From: a virus
Length of the DNA stretch: 46,794 nt
Reading direction: 5' to 3' (one strand)
Virus record (IMG/VR): IMGVR_UViG_3300032401_000019
Span: 1 to 46,794 of that record
Shown: one piece after another, positions 31,276 through 43,147 of the stretch
Layout of the letters: every line of letters starts with the position of its first letter
How positions within the stretch are numbered: the first letter of the stretch is position 1
The notes under the pieces: model-generated
Database searches by the model: none
What the model was told of the DNA's origin: nothing
Seen by the model: the letters and a program-made list of their open reading frames with translations, nothing else
Translations under genes and position numbers: made by a program

Positions 31276-31726
31276 TTAATCCTGTGTCATTAGGTTGTTC
31301 CAATTTTGCCAACTCATCGTGATTTCCACCGCCCTTTTTCTTATTAGGAAATAAATTACCAACCTTACTAATTAATCCTGCTATTTTTACTAATAATTTT
31401 GCTAAAAGTTCTATGAGTTGTAATAATTTCCAATTAGATGCGGTAGGAACTATTCTTATAAACCATTGTAATAATAAAGGTACTAACACGCTGCTAATAT
31501 AAATTAGCCAAGTCATTTTATCTGAATCTGCTTCTGGAATATCTTTTTGTGATATTTCTGTCACTAATTTATCAGTTGCAACTACAACCTTTTCAGCTTT
31601 TGATGTATCTCTTTTTAATGAATCTACTTTTACTATTGATACTTTTACATTGCTCTTGTTTGTTGTATTCTCTGCATATATATTAATAGAAAATACTATC
31701 AATATAATAATAATTAATTTATTCAT
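31265..31726 (-). CDS. Secreted/membrane protein, possible holin
   Basis: A 153-residue protein starting with a signal-like segment MNKLIIIILIVFSINIYA. A polar linker follows, then a strong hydrophobic segment at about 74-94 (LIYISSVLVPLLLQWFI), and an amphipathic helix with a basic, Gly-rich tail (LFPNKKKGGGN). Two membrane segments with a charged tail fit a holin. It sits upstream of the papain-fold gene in the lysis region. The function is inferred only from topology and place. Confidence 0.5.
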   Translation of the reverse strand: MNKLIIIILIVFSINIYAENTTNKSNVKVSIVKVDSLKRDTSKAEKVVVATDKLVTEISQKDIPEADSDKMTWLIYISSVLVPLLLQWFIRIVPTASNWKLLQLIELLAKLLVKIAGLISKVGNLFPNKKKGGGNHDELAKLEQPNDTGLIGK

Positions 31727-31730
31727 AGCT

Positions 31731-31949
31731 TTAAATTTTAATGTTTAATTCTGTTTTTAATATTTCAATTTTTTGCTCTATTGAATTTATTTGAATATCC
31801 GTTGTTGTTACTGCTGTATTTATATTACCCGAAAGACTTGCCATTAATCGACTATCTAATTTATCTTTTTTTAATAGCTTAATTAATTCACTTAAAAGTC
31901 TTATTAACACGATAACTTTTTCTTTATTTAATAATAATTTCCAAAACAT
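31731..31949 (-). CDS. Small hypothetical protein
   Basis: A 72-residue protein with an amphipathic basic N-terminal helix (MFWKLLLNKEKVIVLIRLLS) and a C-terminal helical part (NSIEQKIEILKTELNIKI). It may sit on a membrane surface. It is 4 bases upstream of the candidate holin gene. No family recognised. Confidence 0.45.
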   Translation of the reverse strand: MFWKLLLNKEKVIVLIRLLSELIKLLKKDKLDSRLMASLSGNINTAVTTTDIQINSIEQKIEILKTELNIKI

Positions 31950-31956
31950 AATTTTT

Positions 31957-32310
31957 CTATTTTAAGGTTAAACTGTTTGAAATACTTGGATAACTCGGAT
32001 AGTATGTTGTTTCATTATTTTTATTTCTTTTAAAAACATAGCGTTGCCTCAACTCATCAATTTGTTTTTGTTGTTGTAATAACTGCATATTTATTAAATC
32101 ATTAGAACCTTTCTTATCTGCTCGAATTTCAATTACCATTTCCTTTACTAACATTACAGCCGTCTTTATCTCCTTGTGGTCGCAATCATTATTCTGTATA
32201 TATCTTGTTATAAAAAATATACAAACTCCTCCTAACACACTTATTCCTGTTAGCATTAGCTTTCTTATTAAATGGTCATATTCTGCTAAAAATCCGTTAA
32301 TCTTTTTCAT
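31957..32310 (-). CDS. Single-pass membrane protein with coiled coil
   Basis: A 117-residue protein. A membrane segment lies at about 19-38 (LTGISVLGGVCIFFITRYI), and a helical stretch follows (LQQQKQIDELRQRYVFKR). The last 20 residues are Tyr/Pro/Ser-rich. It resembles small phage membrane proteins of the holin or inner-membrane spanin type. It lies in a row of exported or membrane proteins between fibre and lysis genes. Role unproven. Confidence 0.45.
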   Translation of the reverse strand: MKKINGFLAEYDHLIRKLMLTGISVLGGVCIFFITRYIQNNDCDHKEIKTAVMLVKEMVIEIRADKKGSNDLINMQLLQQQKQIDELRQRYVFKRNKNNETTYYPSYPSISNSLTLK

Positions 32311-32319
32311 GCTTTTTAT

Positions 32320-32787
32320 TTATTTATTAAAAAACAAAATTCTAATATATCTCTTTAATCTGTTAATCGTTTCTCTACCTTGTGTTTGGTCTTTCAAAAT
32401 TCCTGCACCAATAAAATACCAAAAATCTTTTTTCGTTGTATAAATCACGTTATCTTGCCCAATGAATATAATTTCTTTATTATTTTCATCTAATATCTTT
32501 GTTTCAAATTGCAGCATACATTGCTTTTTGTCATATAAAGGTCTTGGATAACCATTACTTAATTTTATATTCCACGAATTGCCATTAACAATCGTGTCCA
32601 TAATAGTCATATCAGCACAAACAAAATTTACAAAATTCGTATCTACATAATTTACAAAATTCGTATCTATTTTAGTTACAATATTTGTATCAGGTATGAT
32701 GTCGCCAGTTGTAGATGAATCTATATCCTGTGCGTTTGATAGTAAGCTACTTATTAAAATTCCTGTTATTAAAATTAATTTTTTCAT
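32320..32787 (-). CDS. Secreted hypothetical protein
   Basis: A 155-residue protein with a signal peptide MKKLILITGILISSLLSNAQ and likely cleavage at or before the Gln, as in Bacteroidota. After it comes a Thr/Asp-rich stretch with DTNFVN twice in a row, then a beta-rich domain (WNIKLSNGYPRPLYDK) and a basic end (RLKRYIRILFFNK). Not recognised. It directly follows the four fibre-like exported proteins. Confidence 0.5.
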   Translation of the reverse strand: MKKLILITGILISSLLSNAQDIDSSTTGDIIPDTNIVTKIDTNFVNYVDTNFVNFVCADMTIMDTIVNGNSWNIKLSNGYPRPLYDKKQCMLQFETKILDENNKEIIFIGQDNVIYTTKKDFWYFIGAGILKDQTQGRETINRLKRYIRILFFNK

Positions 32788-32810
32788 ATAATTTATTTTT
32801 ATATTTATAT

Positions 32811-33992
32811 TTATCTAAAAAATGTAAATCCGCTTCCTGCCGATACAGGTCTGACGCAAGTTCCTAAACTCCACCCTGTATTGCACCCAGAACAAGCATC
32901 GGTATAATTCACTCCTGTTTGAAATGTCGCTCCACCTGTTGCTGTTATATGATTTAATGTGATATAATCTTCACATACCATTCCTGATGCTATTGATATT
33001 GTTGCATTTGTTGTTGTGCTTGAAGCTATTGATACATTGTTTCCGTTAGTACCTATGGCTTGAAGCCAATTCATTGTTAGTGTTTTCCCTGTCGTTATTG
33101 TATAAGTTTTCGCAGGAGATAGTATTAATTGATTAAACGTATAAGTGTTCAGTATAGTTGATGAACCAGCTAATGTAACATTATTAAAAGTTGTTCCACT
33201 TGCACAATTAACAGCTAATGTAGTTGTACCACCATCAGAAAACCATATATCATAGAAAGTTGCTGCTGCACCTGTATTTATAAAACTCAATGTCCCTGAT
33301 GTTGCCGAAAACTTAATTGTTGATGTTCCTGCATTTATCGTACAAGCAGTTGTCATATTCCATTGATAATCCGTTGTTGAATTAGACAAGGTTATTAAAG
33401 ATGAACCTAAATTTAAAGTTCCACCTGTTCCCAAGCAATTAAAACCCAACCCAGATGTTATATTGTAATTATTAGTAGTTAGCGTTCCACCTTCAAAATA
33501 TAAACCTTGCATACTTACATTACTACCTAAACTTAAAGTACACCCTGTACTTAAATGATGATAACTTATGTAGTTTAGATTTTTACCACCTGTTATTAGC
33601 GTTGCCGTTCCTGTGGCTTTCCAATACCAATCGCTAATAGCTGGAAAACTACCACCCCAAGTAAAACCTGTTGTAAATGTTACATTTCCATAAGCGTTGG
33701 CAGTAACGCCATTTCCTTCTATTGTAGGATTGTTTGCTATCCCTGTGAAATCAAGTGTAAGAAAATTCATTGTAGCGTTCAAGGTTATCGTCTGTGAACC
33801 TGATGTAACTGAATTTGCATCAAAGTAAACATTGTCCGATGATGTTGGTACTGCTGCACCAGTTGAACCACCAGAAGTTGTACTCCAATGTGCAGTACTG
33901 TTCCAATTTCCTGTACCAGCAACCCAATAACGTGAAGCACTATAAGATTGCTGAACAACTAAAATTAATATAATTATAAATATATTCTTCAT
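32811..33992 (-). CDS. Secreted beta-helix-like surface/fibre protein
   Basis: Starting at the ATG at 33992 gives 393 residues with the signal peptide MKNIFIIILILVVQQSYS. The start lies 5 bases after the stop of the previous gene, which is better than the longer frame from 34031. Next comes RYWVAGTGNWNSTAHWSTTS, a motif common at the start of exported Bacteroidota surface proteins. About 330 residues of Thr/Gly/Asn-rich short beta repeats (LTLDFTGIANNPTIEG...) suggest a right-handed beta helix. No C-terminal type IX sorting domain is obvious. Its base composition is less AT-rich than the replication genes. Confidence 0.55.
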   Translation of the reverse strand: MKNIFIIILILVVQQSYSASRYWVAGTGNWNSTAHWSTTSGGSTGAAVPTSSDNVYFDANSVTSGSQTITLNATMNFLTLDFTGIANNPTIEGNGVTANAYGNVTFTTGFTWGGSFPAISDWYWKATGTATLITGGKNLNYISYHHLSTGCTLSLGSNVSMQGLYFEGGTLTTNNYNITSGLGFNCLGTGGTLNLGSSLITLSNSTTDYQWNMTTACTINAGTSTIKFSATSGTLSFINTGAAATFYDIWFSDGGTTTLAVNCASGTTFNNVTLAGSSTILNTYTFNQLILSPAKTYTITTGKTLTMNWLQAIGTNGNNVSIASSTTTNATISIASGMVCEDYITLNHITATGGATFQTGVNYTDACSGCNTGWSLGTCVRPVSAGSGFTFFR

Positions 33993-33997
33993 AGTAG

Positions 33998-36310
<2,313 letters not shown>

Positions 36311-36312
36311 GC

Positions 36313-37425
36313 TTATTTAGTTATTTTAATCATTGTAAATGCTCTACCATTAAAACACTCTTGGTCAAAAATGTTGTTATTATTTCCACTTTCTTTTATA
36401 GAAACTATTCTATTTCTTTTTTCATTATCTCTACCTGTAAATAATCCGATAGCTATTAATGAATTATTATCAAATAATAAATTATCTATCGATAATCTTC
36501 CAGAATCTAGATTAAATTTCTTTTCAATAAATGTAGTGTCAATACTTCCGTTATATTTTATAGCAAAAAGATTATTTTCAATTTCTCCATTATATCCTAA
36601 ATAAATATTATTGTCACTATTAGCTATAGAATAACATGGAAAATTAAAATTTATTGGTAAATTAAAGGTAGTATCTATATTTCCTGTTGTTGAATTTAAA
36701 CATACTACACTATTAGGAATATTTCCAACTACATATAATTTATTGTTATTTAATAATGCTTTGTGAATAAAATTTCCATTTTTTATTTTACATTTAAATG
36801 TTGTATCTAACTTTCCATTTTCATCAATTTTACATATCATATTATTTTCTACATCGTTATATTTTTTAAACCAACCCATAATATAATATGAATTTCCATC
36901 TTTTAATATACTCAATACGTCATCATTTGTTCCTTTATTTCCTTTATTAAATTCAGTATCAACTTTTCCACTTTGAGTAATTTTAAATAAACGATTTTGC
37001 CCATTAAATACGTCCCATTGTAATCCAATTAATATTTTACCACTATTTAATGGCATAATAGAATGAACAAAAGCGTTTGAATCTATTGGTAATATTGCTT
37101 TAAATGTATTATCTATTGTTCCATCTAGATTTAACATAAATATTCTATCTGATTTATAATCATTATATTTTGTTAAACGACCTCCAACTAATATTTTATT
37201 ATCCTTATATAATGATATTACTGATATTGTTTTATTTGCACCGATACCTCCTTTATTAAATGTAGCATCAATATTTCCTAATGTATCTATTAAAGTTAAA
37301 TAATTTGTGTTAATATTATTATAACTAGTAAAATCCCCTGCAATTACATAATAAGACTTTTTAGAATTGCATGTTGCACTTACAAATAATATTACTATAA
37401 ATAAAAAATAAATATACTTTTTCAT
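36313..37425 (-). CDS. Lipoprotein with delta-60 (DUF5122) repeats
   Basis: A 370-residue protein with a lipoprotein signal [19 protein letters not shown]; the Cys would be lipidated by signal peptidase II. About six delta-60 repeats follow, each with a G-x-hydrophobic-D-x-x-F core: GNIDATF, GTIDNTF, GKVDTEF, GKLDTTF, GNIDTTF and GSIDTTF. They alternate with blade-like [12 protein letters not shown] segments, so the protein should form a beta-propeller. It lies between two fibre-like genes with 2-base gaps. Such repeats are common in exported Bacteroidota proteins. A surface-bound or virion role cannot be decided here. Confidence 0.7.
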   Translation of the reverse strand: MKKYIYFLFIVILFVSATCNSKKSYYVIAGDFTSYNNINTNYLTLIDTLGNIDATFNKGGIGANKTISVISLYKDNKILVGGRLTKYNDYKSDRIFMLNLDGTIDNTFKAILPIDSNAFVHSIMPLNSGKILIGLQWDVFNGQNRLFKITQSGKVDTEFNKGNKGTNDDVLSILKDGNSYYIMGWFKKYNDVENNMICKIDENGKLDTTFKCKIKNGNFIHKALLNNNKLYVVGNIPNSVVCLNSTTGNIDTTFNLPINFNFPCYSIANSDNNIYLGYNGEIENNLFAIKYNGSIDTTFIEKKFNLDSGRLSIDNLLFDNNSLIAIGLFTGRDNEKRNRIVSIKESGNNNNIFDQECFNGRAFTMIKITK

Positions 37426-37427
37426 AA

Positions 37428-40274
37428 TTAATATTTAAATATTTTAGTTAATCTACTTCGATTAGTTATAGTAAATGATGATGTTTCTATTGGTGTCGTT
37501 AAATCAGAATCCCCATTCATTAATAGATATACTCTTTTTGTTGTATTATTATAAATTAAAGATAGTGTTGTAGTTAATGTCCCTGTGGTTTTTGTTTGCC
37601 TTGTAGAACCACCAGTTACATAATTATCAACAATAATTCCATTTCTTACGCAACAACCAAAAATTAAACCACCACCTACATCATTTTGACTTTGTAATAA
37701 TGTCCATGCTGAAAATGAATAATCTAAATTTCCCTTTACTGCACTGTCTGCTCCTAATATAAAATATGCTAGAGTATCATTACTTGCATTTGTCATTGCT
37801 TTATTATACTCTGTAACTATATTTGAATCTAATGAAATTGAACCATTATCGCCTGCTTGTGCTAAATAATCCCAATAATTTGTCCATGTTTGACCTATCT
37901 CTGGTTTATTGTTATTATTTAATATTTCATAATTAGTCCATAAATTTAATAAATAACCATTTTTAACATTTACTGATAACCCACCAATATGAACACCGCC
38001 TTCACCATCAAGAATTTCATCTACAAATTTAATATTATTTATATCAGTAAAATCAAATATCATAAAAGCATTTGGTGGTGAAGGATAATTATCTGTTCTT
38101 ATATATGCATAGTTACCTCTCATAATTATTTTATATGGTCTGTGGAAATTTGAATTAACATCACTTTCTGTAATTTTACTTATAAATTTTGGTTTTAATG
38201 GATTAGTTACATCTATTGCCATCAAACTATGCAAGACGTAATCTATAACTAATAAATTATTTCCTAAAGAATTTATATTTGCAGTATTTAAACGTATTTG
38301 TCCACCATCAGCATAATCATCAATTGTACATTTATGAACAGGTGCAGAAGGATTAGTTACATCTATGACTTCAATATTTGAAACGAATTGATTACTGATG
38401 TATAAATAATTACCTATTTTTTGAATAAAAGTATTCGAACATGGGCCATTAAGAACAACCCCACCTACTCCATTTATTAAAGTCGTTACATGAGCCATTG
38501 TTGTTTTATTTAATACTTCGATTGAATTGCCTGAATAATTAACAACATATAAATAATTACCTACTACTATAATAGAATTTGGTGCTGATAATACAACCCC
38601 ACCTACTCCATCAACAGCTTTTGAAACAAAAGTCATAGCATTTGCGTGGGTTATATCTATTTTATTAATAGCATTATCATTACGTCCACATACATAAGCA
38701 TATCCAGTATCTATAGCAAATCCTCTTGCTGCTGATAATAAACTTCCACCATCACCATTATTTACTGTACTTAATACTACTGGAATTAATGGATTGCTTA
38801 CTAATAATGCTTGAAACGAACCATATGATGATGAAGTAAAATAAAGTGTATCTCCAACTATAATATTATCTCTACTATCTCCTATTTGCAATCCACCTAC
38901 TCCATCAGCTACAAAACTATTCATTGCTAAACTATCTGATGTATGTGCAGTAGTACAAATGTAACTTGATTTTGGACTTCCATTATTTACTGCATCATTA
39001 ACCGAATAAGTTGTTCCATATGCCCATGCACCTCTCCAATTAATCCCTAGTCCAGTACTACCAGTTGCACCCGTTGCACCTGTCGCTCCGGTTGCTCCGT
39101 TAGTACCATTGCTACCTGTTGCACCTGTGCTTCCAGTAACTCCATTATTAACCCAACTTATTGCAAAATCCGTAGCAGATAAACTTCCTGTGCAACTTAC
39201 ACAAGTTACTCCAATATCGTAATAATTTCCAGTTAATCCTACGCTAGTTACTCTATAAATACCAAATACATTAGGAGTTGAAATATTTGTTACTTGTAAA
39301 ATGCTATTAGTACCTAAAGATGAAAACCAATTTGTTACTGTTGTTCCATTTTTTTCTTTTTCGTTAATAGAAAAAATATCTATTGCAGATAAATTAGCAT
39401 AATTTCCACCAAACTCGCCTGTGTTAGTATATGTTCCTTGTGTCCATACTAAACTATTGCTACCATTAATACCAGTAACACCTGTTGCACCAGTAACTCC
39501 AACAACACTCGACAATCCTAATGTCCCATTTGCATCGACTGTTTGTAGAACCTGACCTGTAACTCCTGTAACTCCTGTTGGATATAATAAACTACCTATT
39601 TTTGCCGTTCCACTTACTTTTAAATTTCCTGTTACATCAACTTTTTCCTGTGGGTTAGTTGTTCCTATTCCTAATCTGTTTGTCGCGTTGTTATAACAAA
39701 ATCTTTCAGTCCAACTTATTTCGGCATCATGACCATTGCCAGTTGCATTTGAATAAAAAAATCTCGTATCTCCAAAAACTAGTTTAGATGTGTAACTTGT
39801 GTTATTTACGACACAAGTATCAGCAGTTCCGGAAAAATAACCAAATCCGATTGCAATACCCAAATTTTCAGTAAATCCTAATGTTCCAAGTCCAGTACTT
39901 AATATTGCTTTATTTGCACCCATATATTTAGGATAGAAATTTAAATAATCCCAATTGTTACGTTTAATGCTAAAATTGTAATTATTTTTAGTTCCTAAAT
40001 AACTATTATTATCTATAAGTGTATTCCCATTTAAATTCCAACCACTACTACTTAAATTATTATGTGGGGTGGTTGAGAGACTTGCTGTTGATAATGCGGC
40101 TGTAGTTAAATAATAAAATTTAGAACTATCTACACAAAATATAACATCATTTATAACACAAGTAGTTCCAAAGGCAGTAGTTCTAGATTTTACAGTAACA
40201 ATATTCCTTCTATTTATTTGTGAATGACTTATTATTGTTGTTATTAATAATATAAATAAAATTATTTTTTTCAT
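37428..40274 (-). CDS. Fibre-like protein with collagen repeats and LVIVD-type propeller
   Basis: A 948-residue protein starting with the signal peptide MKKIILFILLITTIISHSQ. It has GIGTTNPQEKVDVTG as in fibre proteins, then collagen-like stretches (GVTGATGVTG and [13 protein letters not shown]). Residues about 440-800 form repeats with EVIDVTNPSAP and AIDVTNPLKP, the LVIVD beta-propeller signature, each around a GGVVLSAPN-like loop. The end resembles a lectin-like sandwich (FSAWTLLQSQNDVGGGLIFG). It combines phage-fibre and exported-surface-protein features. Receptor binding is the likeliest role. The signal peptide is unusual for a fibre. Confidence 0.65.
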   Translation of the reverse strand: MKKIILFILLITTIISHSQINRRNIVTVKSRTTAFGTTCVINDVIFCVDSSKFYYLTTAALSTASLSTTPHNNLSSSGWNLNGNTLIDNNSYLGTKNNYNFSIKRNNWDYLNFYPKYMGANKAILSTGLGTLGFTENLGIAIGFGYFSGTADTCVVNNTSYTSKLVFGDTRFFYSNATGNGHDAEISWTERFCYNNATNRLGIGTTNPQEKVDVTGNLKVSGTAKIGSLLYPTGVTGVTGQVLQTVDANGTLGLSSVVGVTGATGVTGINGSNSLVWTQGTYTNTGEFGGNYANLSAIDIFSINEKEKNGTTVTNWFSSLGTNSILQVTNISTPNVFGIYRVTSVGLTGNYYDIGVTCVSCTGSLSATDFAISWVNNGVTGSTGATGSNGTNGATGATGATGATGSTGLGINWRGAWAYGTTYSVNDAVNNGSPKSSYICTTAHTSDSLAMNSFVADGVGGLQIGDSRDNIIVGDTLYFTSSSYGSFQALLVSNPLIPVVLSTVNNGDGGSLLSAARGFAIDTGYAYVCGRNDNAINKIDITHANAMTFVSKAVDGVGGVVLSAPNSIIVVGNYLYVVNYSGNSIEVLNKTTMAHVTTLINGVGGVVLNGPCSNTFIQKIGNYLYISNQFVSNIEVIDVTNPSAPVHKCTIDDYADGGQIRLNTANINSLGNNLLVIDYVLHSLMAIDVTNPLKPKFISKITESDVNSNFHRPYKIIMRGNYAYIRTDNYPSPPNAFMIFDFTDINNIKFVDEILDGEGGVHIGGLSVNVKNGYLLNLWTNYEILNNNNKPEIGQTWTNYWDYLAQAGDNGSISLDSNIVTEYNKAMTNASNDTLAYFILGADSAVKGNLDYSFSAWTLLQSQNDVGGGLIFGCCVRNGIIVDNYVTGGSTRQTKTTGTLTTTLSLIYNNTTKRVYLLMNGDSDLTTPIETSSFTITNRSRLTKIFKY

Positions 40275-40275
40275 A

Positions 40276-40659
40276 TTAATTCCAAATTAAAACTATTGCA
40301 CCTTCTAATATTGTTTCGTTGTGGGTTACTTGTTTTTGACCTGTTTTAGTGTATAGTAAAGTATCTTGAATTATACCCTGTATTGACATTTTACAATTAT
40401 CGTTAACGTCTAAAGTTGTATTAAACACTGATTGTCCACCTGCGCCTACAACGAATCTTTCAATAGGGTTTAATAAATTTAAGAACGTTGTATTAGCACA
40501 TATAATTGATACCCACGTACTGGTTATAGTATCGTAATATTTTATAATTTTTACACCTGGGTTATCATCGTACCATAATATCTTTTTATTTAAAGGTGCA
40601 GTTAATCCTATATGCAGTGCTTGTATTTGTCCTAAATCTATTATAGTTAATGGTGGCAT
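40276..40659 (-). CDS. Small tail-fibre-associated protein
   Basis: A 127-residue beta-rich protein (MPPLTIIDLGQIQALHIG) that includes KILWYDDNPGVKIIKYYDTI. This is similar to the phrases found in phage fibre-attachment domains that describe strand-turn-strand repeats. The end (TILEGAIVLIWN) is hydrophobic. No signal peptide. It lies one base upstream of the 948-residue gene and follows a 65-base A/T-rich gap. Virion assignment is by neighbourhood. Confidence 0.5.
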   Translation of the reverse strand: MPPLTIIDLGQIQALHIGLTAPLNKKILWYDDNPGVKIIKYYDTITSTWVSIICANTTFLNLLNPIERFVVGAGGQSVFNTTLDVNDNCKMSIQGIIQDTLLYTKTGQKQVTHNETILEGAIVLIWN

Positions 40660-40724
40660 TTATATTTCTTATATTTGTTTAAAAATAATAAATTTTTTCT
40701 TTATATAAAATATTTTTTTATTAA

Positions 40725-41021
40725 TTAATAGCTATATGTTAAATGCCCATTAGTATTAATATCATAAATATTTGTATCTCTTGTTTTTATTATTAATTTT
40801 CCATAATTATCAACATAACAATTAGTGCCGTATGGAAAATTTCTTAACGCAACTAACCCCTCACCTTCTAAATAATTAATATAATTATTATCTCCATTGT
40901 CTTCAGTTATAATAGCTTTAGTTATTTCATTACTAGTATTAAAATAATAAATTATAGTATTAGCGAATGAAGAAACATCAAAATTATCTGTTACTATGGG
41001 CAATAATCTTGTTTGTGACAT
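40725..41021 (-). CDS. Small hypothetical tail protein
   Basis: A 98-residue beta-rich protein (LLPIVTDNFDVSSFANTIIY), with GKLIIKTRDTNIYDINTN near its end. It starts one base after the Baseplate_J stop. No family recognised; it probably belongs to the baseplate or proximal fibre. Confidence 0.5.
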   Translation of the reverse strand: MSQTRLLPIVTDNFDVSSFANTIIYYFNTSNEITKAIITEDNGDNNYINYLEGEGLVALRNFPYGTNCYVDNYGKLIIKTRDTNIYDINTNGHLTYSY

Positions 41022-41022
41022 T

Positions 41023-42222
41023 TTATAAACTATTTAAAATTGTTTGTTGATAACTAAAGTCAGCTATACTTGGATAATATATTGGATTAATTGTTCCGCT
41101 ATAATTAGTTAAAACACCCCCACTTAAATTCAACATCAAAAACCCTCTAAATCTAGGTATTTTATTTTTATCTATTACTACATCATTATTCGGATAAAAA
41201 TAAGTATCTGGTATATATTTAACTCCCTCTACGCTTCTTGCTATATTTAATAAATCAGCCCAATCTATTATAGTATTAATATCCCAAAATCTAAAATCAT
41301 ATTTTTTAGCAAATGCTATTTGAATCTCTTTTCTTATATCATCTGGGTCATAGCCATTGTATAAATCACATCTAAAACTAATATCTATAGATTGATATGA
41401 TATGTTTTGTAATATTATACCGTATGATTGTGTATTATACGGATTCAATTCTGATAAACTAAAATACTCATTTCCTTTAATTAATAAATCTGTTAGTTCT
41501 ACAGATGTTAAATCTATTCCATTTTGTGTTAAAATAGATAATATTAAATTGCCATCATTATCATAACCATGATAAAATACTCTTAAAACGTTACTATTTA
41601 TTTTCATAAATACTTGTTCTAACATAGATAAAGTACCTCTAGCTATAATATTAGCACCTTGTTTTATTCTTACTCTAAATACATCATCTTGCTCTAAGTC
41701 TCTACCACCTAACGCGGCATATTCATTTATTATATATGTATGTCCTGTTGGTATTGGAGTTACTTGATTTAATGTATTTGGATTTACATTTGTTTTTACA
41801 CCGGTTTGTTGGCTTCTTATTTTGGCATATGTATATCCTACTGAAGGAATAGTAACGTTTTGTTCAAAATCAAATATTATTCCATCTTTACCACTTACAG
41901 TGTTTACTCCTTGTGTATATACTGTACCTACAGTGCCAACCAATCTAACAAACGTAGAACTTTGAGACGCTGTAAATCTAGGCGCTATGCCGTAATTAGC
42001 CGCAATATCATCTAAATAATCACCATATGCTGAATCTGGAAATATGTGTGATTCTAAAATAGCTATATCCTTTATTGTCTTTTGGCCTATCTTAGAATCC
42101 GCGAAAGCTATCCCATTCAATACTGACTCAGGGTCTATTTTAGTTACTTTATTAGTATTATTTAATAAAATCTCTATCCATATTTGCTTTAATTCTTCTA
42201 TACTTGTTATTTGTGTGTACAT
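41023..42222 (-). CDS. Baseplate wedge protein, Baseplate_J family
   Basis: A 399-residue protein of the Baseplate_J family (T4 gp6, P2 gpJ, Mu gp47 relatives). It shows the family order: N-terminal helices with SAYGDYLDDIAANYGI, then IFDFEQNVTIPSVGYTYAKI and TGVKTNVNPNTLNQV. The turn IINEYAALGGRDLEQDDVFR follows, and a C-terminal domain ends with the SVEGVKYIPDTYFYP strand. The family forms the ring that changes shape when a contractile tail fires, so the phage is predicted to be a myovirus. Confidence 0.88.
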   Translation of the reverse strand: MYTQITSIEELKQIWIEILLNNTNKVTKIDPESVLNGIAFADSKIGQKTIKDIAILESHIFPDSAYGDYLDDIAANYGIAPRFTASQSSTFVRLVGTVGTVYTQGVNTVSGKDGIIFDFEQNVTIPSVGYTYAKIRSQQTGVKTNVNPNTLNQVTPIPTGHTYIINEYAALGGRDLEQDDVFRVRIKQGANIIARGTLSMLEQVFMKINSNVLRVFYHGYDNDGNLILSILTQNGIDLTSVELTDLLIKGNEYFSLSELNPYNTQSYGIILQNISYQSIDISFRCDLYNGYDPDDIRKEIQIAFAKKYDFRFWDINTIIDWADLLNIARSVEGVKYIPDTYFYPNNDVVIDKNKIPRFRGFLMLNLSGGVLTNYSGTINPIYYPSIADFSYQQTILNSL

Positions 42223-42224
42223 CT

Positions 42225-43145
42225 TTATATCTTTAATTGAGCTGGAAAAATTTGATTATATCTAGTATTTACTTCAAAATCTAATAAAACTGTATCTTTA
42301 TTTATATTCACATTTTTTAAAGTAAATCCTGTTAAACTATCGTCTTTAGCGAAAACATCTGCTAGTTGTCTAAATAATACTGGAAATTGTATAGCACCTA
42401 TGTCAGAACCAACTATATTAGAATAACCATCATCTGGAAATTCGGGAACATCACCTTTTTTTAAATTTATTTTTGTATCGATAGCTTGTTTAACTGTATC
42501 TATATATGATAATACTTTTAAATCATCATTTTCAAAACCTATATTTTTATAAATATCTTTTCCATACATTTTTTCCCCAACTATATTATCTATTACGCTA
42601 TCCATAGATAATAAATTAGGGTTTCTATCAAATGTAATAGATAACATATTTCCACCATTTGTATTATAGCTTTCCTCTTTTAAATCATTGTTTAATGCTA
42701 TATTTACCCAATCATTTTGAGGAGATTCAGAACCTAATACGGTTGATACGTTCTCGAGTGTTTGGTTGTAGTTTAATGTTTGTTCATATACAACCCCCGT
42801 ATTATAATTGCCTTTTGCAATAGATGAGCGTAAATATTTAGATATATTTGTTATTGTAGATAATTTTATTTTAATATCTTCTAAATTATCTAATAAATCC
42901 CAATAGTCTATAGTTTTAAACCTTCTTTTATTTATATCAAAAATTAATATAGTATTATCAAAATCTATGGTTAATTTGTTTAATAAATTAAACGAATCTT
43001 GGTCTGGTTGTGATAATCTACCAGCATAATAATCTACTATATTAGGGTATGAATTATTTACAAAATATACAAAATTAGATAATAAATTATTTACATTTAT
43101 ACCTGTTATTTTTTTAAAATTATCTAATGTGTCTTGAGTAAACAT
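42225..43145 (-). CDS. Putative baseplate protein with gp25-like C-terminus
   Basis: A 306-residue protein. The N-terminal two thirds are helical and not recognised. The last 80 residues, KGDVPEFPDDGYSNIVGSDI ... FPVLFRQLADVF ... VLLDFEVNTRYNQ, follow the plan of gp25/gpW wedge proteins: K-G-x-x-P-x-x-P-x-x-G, a helix, then paired strands. If so it is a gp25 domain with an extra N-terminal domain of over 200 residues. It lies 2 bases upstream of the Baseplate_J gene, the usual neighbour of gp25. Confidence 0.45.
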   Translation of the reverse strand: MFTQDTLDNFKKITGINVNNLLSNFVYFVNNSYPNIVDYYAGRLSQPDQDSFNLLNKLTIDFDNTILIFDINKRRFKTIDYWDLLDNLEDIKIKLSTITNISKYLRSSIAKGNYNTGVVYEQTLNYNQTLENVSTVLGSESPQNDWVNIALNNDLKEESYNTNGGNMLSITFDRNPNLLSMDSVIDNIVGEKMYGKDIYKNIGFENDDLKVLSYIDTVKQAIDTKINLKKGDVPEFPDDGYSNIVGSDIGAIQFPVLFRQLADVFAKDDSLTGFTLKNVNINKDTVLLDFEVNTRYNQIFPAQLKI

Positions 43146-43147
43146 TC

